From assembly GCA_937915965.1 (NCBI GenBank), contig CALGHC010000752.1, positions 1 through 6,697 of the forward strand: a DNA stretch of 6,697 bases. The letters are read 5' to 3'. Origin of the DNA: an uncultured Myxococcales bacterium. GTDB lineage: Bacteria; Myxococcota_A; UBA9042. The translations under genes were made by a program, and so were the position numbers. How positions within the stretch are numbered: position 1 is the stretch's first letter; each line of letters opens with the position of its first letter. Positions 1-6,200 of this stretch are shown one piece after another. A model generated the notes under the pieces. The model saw only the letters and a program-made list of their open reading frames with translations, made no database searches and was not told the origin of the DNA.

Positions 1-1530
1 GTGGTTGCAAAACGGCCCGTGGCCGCTGGCGCCGCGGTCTTCGGCCGTTCGCAGCAGATCTGCAGCATCTCGGAGCTGGTCCGCCACGCGTTTGTCCGCA
101 TTTTCGCCCTCGTTTGCAGATTCTGACAACGGCTCTTCGTCGCAATCGCAGCCGCCGCGCGACGCCACGGCCGCCTGTGTTTGCGGCGGCACGGACTGCG
201 GCGGCGACTGCTGCGATTGCTGCGACTGCAGCGACTGCAGCGACTGCAGCGACTGCTGCGTCTGCTGCGCCTGCGACGGACGCCCTTCGACGGCGGGGCC
301 AGCCGGCGCCACCGGGGCAGCGTCTGGCTCGTCGCCGAAGAACCGCAGCCTCTCGATCTCGTCGCGCAGGAAGTCGGGCGCCAGGTGGGCGTAGGTGCCC
401 ATCGTCATGCGTGGATCGCTGTGTCGCAGGATGCACTGTACGGCGGCGAGGCTGGCGCCGCGGTTGATCAGGATGCTCGCCGTCGTGTGGCGCATGTCGT
501 GGAAGCGCAGCGGCCGCACCACCGGCTTGGGCCACAGCACCATCTTGCAGGCGGGGCAGCGTCGCAACTCGCCGTCGCGCTGATCCTCGCGGTGGCCGCA
601 GTCCTTGCGTCGACAGATATGCAACCAGCCCTCGATCAGGCCGGCGCGGCTCATCGCGCGGCGAAGCACACGCGACAGCGGCAGGTCGTGGCGGTGGGCT
701 TTGCCATCCTGTTGGCAAAACACCTGGCTGGTTGGTGACGCGGCGAGCGCCTCGCGCAGGAAGGCGACCAGCTCCGAGGCGATCGGCACGGTCGCCTCCT
801 CGCCGCTCTTGGGGATGTCGCGGCCGTGCGAGCCGCGCACATAGATCAGGCCAGCGTCGAGATCGATGTCCCGCCGCCGCAGCGCGAACAGCTCGCCCTT
901 GCGCATCCCCGTGTAGATCGCCGTGGCGAACAGCGGTCGCCACTGGGGAGCGAGGGCTCCGATCACCAGCCGCACCTCGTGCGGGCGCAGGTAGTCGGGC
1001 AGCCGCTTGGGTTCCTTACGCTTGCGAATCGCCGCGACGGGATTCGGCCCAATGAAGTACCCCTCCTCGATGGCGGCGCTGAATGCGCGGCTGAGGAAGG
1101 AGCGCAGATGGTTGACCGACGCGGGCGCCAGGCCACCACGTCGTTTGCCGTGGACGCGGCCGCCACGCTCCTTCATGCGCAAGAACTGCTGGATATCGGT
1201 CGCGGCGATTCGGTCGACTCGCAGCCGCGCGAAGTCCGCTTCGATGATGTGCGACCGCACGTAGCTGACGTTGCGCTCATGCGAGGCCAGCCCCGCCGAC
1301 CTCTCGCGCAGCCACCAGGCCAGCAGCTCGCCGACGGTCATCGGGTTGTCGCACGGCAGCGCCTCGAGCCCTTGCTTGTGTCGCCACACCCGTTGCTCAA
1401 GCTCGCTGGCGATCTCACGCGCCGCGGTGCGATTGTGCGCCTTGGTCGCCACCGTGATGCGCTTGTTGCGGTGGTCGACGTATGCGACGTACCAGATCTT
1501 GCTGCCGCCTCGCTGGTAGACACTGGCCAT
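1..1530 (-). CDS. Tyrosine recombinase (phage-type integrase), 3' end outside the window
   Basis: This is a site-specific recombinase that would cut and rejoin DNA through a tyrosine, integrating or excising a mobile element. 510 residues are visible and there is no stop before base 1, so the C-terminus is missing. The N-terminus (1-55, with the YQRGGSKIWYVAY stretch) looks like an arm-binding AP2-like domain. Residues ~62-170 fit the SAM-like core-binding domain and ~180-393 the catalytic domain. The catalytic set is complete: R210 (TGMRKGEL), K241, H344 and R347 (HDMRHT), H370 (LRHSDP) and Y380 (MGTYAHL). Between the two Arg boxes lies an unusual Cys4 insert (C306-x4-C311, C325-x2-C328). 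After the Tyr comes a ~120-residue tail: Gln/Ser repeats at ~419-451, then an acidic stretch. The start is ATG with GGGAG 8 nt upstream. It follows the excisionase-like gene after 132 bp. The family call is secure; the element it serves is unknown. Confidence 0.95.
   Translation of the reverse strand, partial: MASVYQRGGSKIWYVAYVDHRNKRITVATKAHNRTAAREIASELEQRVWRHKQGLEALPCDNPMTVGELLAWWLRERSAGLASHERNVSYVRSHIIEADFARLRVDRIAATDIQQFLRMKERGGRVHGKRRGGLAPASVNHLRSFLSRAFSAAIEEGYFIGPNPVAAIRKRKEPKRLPDYLRPHEVRLVIGALAPQWRPLFATAIYTGMRKGELFALRRRDIDLDAGLIYVRGSHGRDIPKSGEEATVPIASELVAFLREALAASPTSQVFCQQDGKAHRHDLPLSRVLRRAMSRAGLIEGWLHICRRKDCGHREDQRDGELRRCPACKMVLWPKPVVRPLRFHDMRHTTASILINRGASLAAVQCILRHSDPRMTMGTYAHLAPDFLRDEIERLRFFGDEPDAAPVAPAGPAVEGRPSQAQQTQQSLQSLQSLQSQQSQQSPPQSVPPQTQAAVASRGGCDCDEEPLSESANEGENADKRVADQLRDAADLLRTAEDRGASGHGPFCNH
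204..275. repeat. 9-bp tandem repeat (about 8 units) inside the integrase tail
   Basis: Eight 9-bp units of the form gcgactgcW run head to tail. The central three are identical (gcgactgca) and the outer units carry one to three changes. Read on the minus strand in the integrase frame they encode Gln/Ser/Leu repeats (LQS, QQS, QQT). The unit length is a multiple of three, so slippage would change tail length without breaking the frame. The CTG/CAG content could favour slippage. Confidence 0.85.
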
Positions 1531-1538
1531 GATGTCGT

Positions 1539-1543
1539 CTCCC
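1539..1543 (-). promoter_or_regulatory. Ribosome binding site of the integrase
   Basis: On the minus strand GGGAG sits 8 nt before the ATG at 1530. This fixes the integrase start at an N-terminus that fits the family. Confidence 0.7.
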
Positions 1544-1634
1544 TGGTCTGAGCTCGTCTCAAAGCAACCGGCCACCCCTCGAGGTAGCCCTCCGTCCTGT
1601 GCCCACCAACGCCTCCCTGCAAGCGCCAGATGGG

Positions 1635-1652
1635 CGTCGGTGTCGGCGTCGG
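1635..1652. repeat. Hexanucleotide run (3 units) in the gap before the integrase
   Basis: Three units of YGTCGG (cgtcgg, tgtcgg, cgtcgg) lie in the 132-bp non-coding gap between the excisionase-like gene and the integrase. No function is evident; it may be simple sequence drift. Confidence 0.5.
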
Positions 1653-1658
1653 CAGCCC

Positions 1659-1689
1659 ACCGTCAACTCTGCGGTCCGACCGTCAACTC
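1659..1689. repeat. Pair of 11-bp direct repeats at the end of the excisionase-like gene
   Basis: ACCGTCAACTC occurs at 1659-1669 and again at 1679-1689, exactly 20 bp (about two helical turns) apart. One copy is in the last codons of the small HTH gene and the other spans its stop codon into the gap before the integrase. Same-face direct repeats are the kind of site used by excisionases and integrase arm domains, but that role is inference only. Confidence 0.5.
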
Positions 1690-1872
1690 GCCGCGCGCGA
1701 AGGCGCGGATCTGATCGGGTTCGAAGCGGATGTTGCCGCCGAACCGGCACGCGGGCAGCTTGCCGGCGGCGACCTCGCGATAGACCCAGCTGGTCGAGAC
1801 GCGCAGGTAGCGGGCGGTCTCGCTCACGGTCCAGAGGCGCTCGATTGATTCGTAGGTGTCTGGGGTGATCAT
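1663..1872 (-). CDS. Excisionase-family helix-turn-helix protein (69 aa)
   Basis: This is a small DNA-binding protein of the MerR-like/excisionase (HTH_17 type) family. Residues 13-58 carry the signature: LWTVSETARYLRVSTSWVYR is the helix-turn-helix, followed by a basic wing (GKLPACRFGGNIRF) and a final helix (EPDQIRAFARGE). Such proteins act as recombination directionality factors for integrases or as small transcription regulators. Its position directly upstream of an integrase favours the first role, but the sequence cannot separate them. The ATG at 1872 has GAGGAG 8 nt upstream and overlaps the stop of the preceding gene by 4 bp (ATGA), so the two are probably translationally coupled. The stop is TGA. 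The length is normal for the family. It was not matched to a named gene. Confidence 0.9.
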   Translation of the reverse strand: MITPDTYESIERLWTVSETARYLRVSTSWVYREVAAGKLPACRFGGNIRFEPDQIRAFARGELTVGPQS

Positions 1873-2474
1873 GATTGGTTCTCCTCGTCAGGGCCATCGG
1901 TACCAGCGGCACGGAAGGCGGGCTCTTCGTCGGGCAGCGGCTGGTAGGCGGAAGCGTTGGGCAAGCGCTTCCAGATGTCGTGCAAGCCCGGGGCAAGGGC
2001 CCAAAGCGTGATCGGTGATCGCCTCTGTCCGTCGGGAATGTACTTGAGCTCCAGCTCCGAGATGCCATGAGCCAGCGCCATGCGGAGGACAGACGAACGT
2101 GTGCATCGGCCCGCCGCGCTCCAATCTGGGCTCGCGTTGATGCGTTTCGCCAAGACATCCGCCTGGCGAATGAGAAAGACGGGCAAGCGGACCGCCGTTC
2201 TCACCCACCCCGGACGTTCACGCGACCAGTCGACGTTCGCGGCCGCCCGGATGTCGTCAGCGCCGGGGTCCTCCTCCTGCCTCCCGGCGTCCTCGTCGTC
2301 CTTCACCTGCGCGAGGTAGCGGATACCGATGTGAAGCGCGAGCTGAATCGAGGTCGTCCGGGTCGGCGTGCCGAAGAGGGCGACGTCCTCGTCGTCGGCG
2401 AGGAGCTTGGCGAGGTGCTGTGCACGGTCGAGGACCGCGACGCTGAGGACGATGGGGATCGGGCGGTGGCTCAT
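1869..2474 (-). CDS. Putative tandem ribbon-helix-helix DNA-binding protein (201 aa), first gene of the integrase operon
   Basis: I do not recognise this as a named gene. Two internal copies of a ~48-residue unit can be aligned without gaps: residues 7-54 and 94-141 share 15 of 48 positions (for example V-x5-A-x2-LAK, TR, AL-x2-GI-x2-L). Each unit reads as a short strand, a helix (LDRAQHLAKLLA; LIRQADVLAKRI), a turn and a second helix (RTTSIQLALHIGIRYL; RSSVLRMALAHGISEL). That is the pattern of MetJ/Arc-type RHH proteins, which normally dimerise to form one DNA-binding fold. Two units in one chain could form an intramolecular pseudo-dimer. An acidic linker (58-74) separates them, and a ~60-residue Pro/Glu-rich tail follows. 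I chose the ATG at 2474 (GGAG 8 nt upstream). An in-frame GTG at 2540 would add 22 poorly structured residues and lacks a clear ribosome site. The stop overlaps the excisionase-like start. A role as operon regulator is inferred. Confidence 0.75.
   Translation of the reverse strand: MSHRPIPIVLSVAVLDRAQHLAKLLADDEDVALFGTPTRTTSIQLALHIGIRYLAQVKDDEDAGRQEEDPGADDIRAAANVDWSRERPGWVRTAVRLPVFLIRQADVLAKRINASPDWSAAGRCTRSSVLRMALAHGISELELKYIPDGQRRSPITLWALAPGLHDIWKRLPNASAYQPLPDEEPAFRAAGTDGPDEENQS
1881..1886 (-). promoter_or_regulatory. Ribosome binding site of the excisionase-like gene
   Basis: GAGGAG on the minus strand lies 8 nt before the ATG at 1872, inside the last codons of the upstream gene. It supports coupled but independent initiation at the ATGA overlap. 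Confidence 0.75.
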
Positions 2475-2482
2475 GGGGAGGG

Positions 2483-2486
2483 CTCC
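2483..2486 (-). promoter_or_regulatory. Ribosome binding site deciding the RHH gene start
   Basis: GGAG on the minus strand is 8 nt before the ATG at 2474. The alternative upstream GTG at 2540 has no comparable purine-rich site, so the shorter 201-residue product is preferred. Confidence 0.55.
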
Positions 2487-2550
2487 GGGGCGGCGTGGTT
2501 TCGGTGCCGCTGCTGGAGCGTAGCAAGGATGGCCGCTCACTGGAAGGGCT

Positions 2551-2590
2551 TAGCTCGTATAAAGTGTCCGTAAATGATCCTGTATATTGG
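2551..2590 (-). promoter_or_regulatory. AT-rich pocket, probable promoter/operator of the recombination operon
   Basis: This is the most AT-rich stretch of the window. On the minus strand it contains TATACG (2556-2561) as a possible -10. I found no good -35 at 16-18 bp, so an activator or a non-housekeeping promoter is possible. On the plus strand GTATA occurs twice as a direct repeat, at 2557-2561 and 2582-2586, 25 bp apart, and could be an operator. Transcription from here would give a leader of roughly 75 nt before the ATG at 2474. Confidence 0.4.
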
Positions 2591-2674
2591 GTGCCGTGAC
2601 GGGAGCGGACGGCTGGTGGTCGGTGTGGCGTCGTGTGCCATGTCTCGGCCGCTCTCACACGTCGTGGAGTCTCA

Positions 2675-2706
2675 CGCGGTATGGAGGTCGCGCGGTATGG
2701 AGGCCG
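2675..2706. repeat. 16-bp tandem repeat, two units
   Basis: CGCGGTATGGAGGTCG is followed immediately by the same unit with one change (T to C near its end). A partial third unit (cgcgg) follows, and the end runs into a 12-bp palindrome, GGCCGCGCGGCC, at 2702-2713. Function unknown. Confidence 0.75.
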
Positions 2707-2738
2707 CGCGGCCACCAGGCGGGCGCGTGGTGGCTGCG

Positions 2739-2961
2739 GTCGACAGTTGGCCTGGAACCGGGGGGGCGCTGACGACGGGCGAGCGAGGTTCGAGGGGCGC
2801 CAGGCAGGATCAGGTTGCCGTGGATACGCCCATCATCCCGCCGAGCGGCTTGCGACTTTTGACGTCGCGTGCTTGGCCCGTCGACTCCGTCATCCCCAGC
2901 TCGGTTCGACGAGTGGAGGCGGGAAACGAGGCCGTGGTCCGACGGACCAGCAACTGTCGAC
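2739..2961. repeat. Spaced 11-bp perfect inverted repeat
   Basis: GTCGACAGTTG at 2739-2749 is the exact reverse complement of CAACTGTCGAC at 2951-2961. The enclosed 223-bp segment has no coding signal. There is no obvious flanking target duplication, so this is only weak evidence for a small non-autonomous element. Confidence 0.45.
2935..2949. promoter_or_regulatory. 15-nt perfect dyad (possible operator or small hairpin)
   Basis: TGGTCCG-A-CGGACCA is a perfect inverted repeat, directly next to the right arm of the spaced inverted repeat. There is no U-tract after it, so it is not a good intrinsic terminator; it fits a protein-binding dyad or chance. Confidence 0.35.
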
Positions 2962-3101
2962 TTCCGAGAGACGACGCAGACCAGCAGAGGAGGGTGACCA
3001 CCGCGCCTAGCTTCGCCCCTACGGCGCAAGCGCCGGGTCGGTAGCGGCTCACGTCAGCTGGCGCGAGTGATTGCTGCCCCGTGCAACGGCGTCGGCAACG
3101 T

Positions 3102-3117
3102 TGACACGAGCGTGTCA
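3102..3117 (+). promoter_or_regulatory. Perfect dyad overlapping a TTGACA hexamer upstream of the Cys-rich gene
   Basis: TGACACG-AG-CGTGTCA has perfect 7-bp arms and overlaps TTGACA (3101-3106), a perfect -35 consensus. The best -10 at an 18-bp spacing is GAGACT (3125-3130), matching three of six. A repressor binding the dyad would block the -35. The distance to the ATG at 3215 (about 100 bp) suits a promoter of that gene. Confidence 0.45.
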
Positions 3118-3134
3118 CGCCTCCGAGACTGCCG

Positions 3135-3158
3135 CCGCGTTTCACACCGCGTTTCACA
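3135..3158. repeat. 12-bp perfect tandem repeat upstream of the Cys-rich gene
   Basis: CCGCGTTTCACA occurs twice head to tail with no mismatch, followed by tcgcg. It ends 56 bp before the ATG, downstream of the TTGACA-like hexamer, in what would be the untranslated leader or the promoter-proximal region. It may be a regulator site or a slippage duplication. Confidence 0.7.
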
Positions 3159-3200
3159 TCGCGCTGCCAGTCCGCGTTCGCCCGGGTTTCGATCGTAGCC

Positions 3201-3206
3201 AAGGAG
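3201..3206 (+). promoter_or_regulatory. Ribosome binding site of the Cys-rich protein gene
   Basis: AAGGAG lies 8 nt before the ATG at 3215, a near-ideal site that fixes the start. Confidence 0.8.
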
Positions 3207-3214
3207 CCACTGCC

Positions 3215-6200
3215 ATGAGGACCCATTTTCGCACGGACCGAGGCCGGGTAACGCACCGCCCGGCAGCTCGCCTGCGTGGCACTACGGCCGCGTCGATCGA
3301 GGGCGGCGCCGGCCTCGCGCTGCTCGTCGCCCTGGTCGCCGGCGCGAGTCTTGCGGGTGGCGGCTGCGACCAGACCGACGACAGCGGCAGCACCGCATCG
3401 GCAACCGACGGGGGAAATGGGACGGCCGGTTGCGCGGCACAGGACACGTGCACGGCGCTCGCCGACACCGCGTCATCGCTCGCCGACGCAAAACCGACGG
3501 GCGCCGATTGCGAGGGTCGCCCTGACGACGCAGCCTGCGACGACGGTGACCTTTGCACCATCGAGGACCACTGCACCGCCGGCGCCTGTGTGGCCGGACT
3601 GGAGATCTGCGCCTGTCGGACGACGACGGACTGCGCTGCCCAGGAGGACGGCGACCTGTGCAACGGCACGCTGTACTGCAAAACGAGCACGGTGCCGTAC
3701 ACCTGCGAGGTCAACCCAGCGAGCGTGGTGCACTGTACGGCGAGCGGCGGTCCGGTCGGCGGCGGTGCCTGTGTCGAGACGGCCTGCAACCCAGCAAGCG
3801 GCACCTGCGCGCCGCAGGTGCACGCCGACGAGCCCTGCGAGGATGGCGTCGCATGCACCATCGGCGACCGCTGCGACGCCGCTGGCGGCTGCGAACCTGG
3901 CGCCAACCTGTGCACCTGCCAGAACCACGGCGAGTGCGCGCCCCTCGACGACGGCGATCCGTGCACGGGCAGCTGGTACTGCGACTTCAGCGCTCTGCCC
4001 TACACCTGCCGGATCAACCCGGCGACCGTGGTGAGCTGCAGCGCCAGCAACGACACCGTCTGCGCCAAGAACACCTGCGACGCCGCCACGGGCGCGTGCG
4101 CGCTGACCTTTCTCAGCGACAACACGGCCTGCGAGGACGGCAACACCTGCACGCAGAACGACCGCTGCCTGGCCGGCGACTGTGTCGGTGGACTCGACAC
4201 CTGCCCGTGCACCTCGGCGGTCGACTGTGCGGCCAAGGAGGACGGCGACTCGTGCAACGGCACGCTGTTTTGCAATCTGGTCAGTGGCAAGTGCGAGCTC
4301 AACCCGGCGAGCGTCGTGACCTGCCCGACGGCGGGCGACAACGCGTGCAGGCAGACCTCCTGCGCACCGCAGACCGGCGAATGCGTCACCCAGCCGATCA
4401 ACGCTGGCGGCAAGTGCGATGACGGTGACCCATGCACGTTGTCGGACGCCTGCACGGCGGGTATGTGCGACGGCGGCGCGAGCGTCTGCGCGTGCGAAAA
4501 GGACGACGACTGCACCAGCCAGGACGACGGTGATCTGTGCAACGGCACGATGTACTGTGACAAGTCTGGCGATTTGCCTATCTGCAAGGTGAACCCGACG
4601 ACCGTCATCACCTGTCCGAGTGTCGACGACACGGCGTGCGCGCAGAACCACTGCGACGCCAAGCTCGGCGCCTGCGCGATGAAGCCACGTCCCGATGGCA
4701 CCGCGTGTGACGCCGACGGCAACGCATGCACGCCCAATGACGCCTGCATCGCAGGGTTTTGCGAGGCTGGCCAGAACGTCTGCGAGTGCGTGCTCGACGC
4801 CGACTGCCAGACCAAGGATGACGGCAACCTGTGCAACGGTGTGCTCTACTGCGACAAGACGCTGCCCGCGCCCAAGTGCGTGCTGAACGTCGCGACGGTC
4901 GTTCAGTGTCCGACCGTCGATGACGGCCCTTGCGCGACCAGCCAGTGCAATCCGAAGGTGGGCAGCTGTGCGATGGTCGCCAAGGCCGACGGCACCCCGT
5001 GCGATGACGGCGCCGCGTGTAGCGGTGGCGACCATTGCAGCGGCGGCGTCTGTCAGGGCAACGCAAAGACCTGCGACGACAACAACGCGTGCACGTTCGA
5101 CACGTGCGTACCGGCGACCGGGGTGTGCCAGCACGTCGGCATCAACTGCGACGACGGCAACGTCTGCACCACGGATCAGTGCGCGCCCGCCTCCGCGCAG
5201 TGCGTGAGCCTGCCGGCTGCGGCGACCTGCAGCGACGGCGAAGTGTGTACGCTCAATGACAATTGTAAGCTGGGGGCGTGCAAGTCCGGGCCGCTGGTCG
5301 GCTGCGACGACGGTTTCCCCTGCACGCAGGACAGCTGCGCCTCGGGATCGGGCTGCGCGCACGTTCTGCTGCAAAGCGGCGCCTGCGATGACGGCGACGC
5401 CTGCTCGGTCGGCGAGAGCTGCGCGGCGGCCGGCTGCGTCGGCGGCGAGCCGGTCGACTGCGACGACGACAACCCGTGCACGATCGACAGCTGCGGCGCC
5501 CAGTCGGGCTGCAAGCACGCGGTCAAGGTGGCGCAGTGCGACGACGGCAACCCGTGTACCGCCGACGCATGTGACCCGAAGAGCGGCCTGTGTATGCACG
5601 CCGCCAACGGCCAGTGCGACCGACCACCTTGTCTGGACGACGCAGACTGCCAGCAGGGCTTCTGCGAGCCCGCGACGCTGACCTGCGTCGCTTGCAACAA
5701 CCACGCGCAGTGCAGCGGCGGCGCAGTCTGCCTCGACCACGCCTGTGTCGCCGGGCTGCAGTGCACCAGCTCGGTGCAGTGCAAGGACGCAGACCAGGTC
5801 TGCGACGCCGCGTCCAGCATCTGCGTTGACTGCACGACCAACGCCGACTGCGCCGGCGGCCAGGTCTGCGTCGACGCTACCTGTATCGCCAAAATCACTT
5901 GTGCTTCGGACAAGCAGTGCCCGCTGGTCTGCGATCAGGGCCTGGGCTATTGCGTCGGCTGCAACGCCTCGCAGGACTGCGCCGGTGGTTGGTGCAACAG
6001 CGACCACGTCTGTCGACCGCCGCTGTGCTCGGGCGACACCTGCGTCGGAAAGACCCGGCTGAGCTGTAAGGGCGACGGCAGCGGCTACATCAGCGCGGTC
6101 TGCGACGACGGCAAGCCATGCACGACCGACGGCTGCGACGCCGCGCAGGGCTGCCAGACTACGCCAGTCGACGACCTCGCGGGGGTAGGCAAGACCGCTT

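Larger units (their letters stand above)
2487..3200. other. Intergenic region between the divergent blocks, no convincing gene
   Basis: Open frames exist here on both strands but none has a ribosome site, a recognisable domain or protein-like composition. What it does hold are promoter-like sequence at the left edge, short tandem repeats (2675-2706, 3135-3158), dyads (2935-2949, 3102-3117) and a spaced inverted repeat (2739-2749 with 2951-2961). No tRNA-like cloverleaf or clear intrinsic terminator was seen. If the left block belongs to a mobile element, its boundary could lie in this stretch. Confidence 0.6.

Noticed and set aside
54..63. 10-bp palindrome GCAGATCTGC as a possible crossover site
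   Set aside because: Short palindromes of this size are expected by chance and this one lies in coding sequence with no second copy noticed.
181..1551. Plus-strand open frames across the integrase (for example 181-738 and 826-1551)
   Set aside because: They are antisense to a complete, motif-verified integrase frame and have no recognisable domains; the high GC content explains their length.
2475..2540. GTG at 2540 as the start of the RHH protein
   Set aside because: It lacks a ribosome site and would leave a leader of only about 9 nt after the possible -10. The extra 22 residues are Pro/Ala-rich and not part of the repeat units. The ATG at 2474 is preferred, though not proven.
3022..3035. 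Hairpin CGGCG-CAAG-CGCCG as a terminator
   Set aside because: The stem is only 5 bp and no T-tract follows on either strand; no gene ends next to it.
2574..3044. 156-codon plus-strand frame in the intergenic region, and the overlapping 2810-3256 minus frame
   Set aside because: There is no ribosome site, no protein-like composition or domain, and the two frames compete for the same DNA; the minus one also overlaps the real gene start at 3215.
3059..3075. Sigma-54-like promoter (TGG ... TTGCT)
   Set aside because: The GG and GC pairs are 11 bp apart instead of the required 10, and the -24 element is poor.
3154..3966. 270-codon minus-strand frame over the gene start
   Set aside because: Ser/Pro/Gln/Ala-rich shadow of the Cys-rich gene and its leader; no ribosome site or domain.
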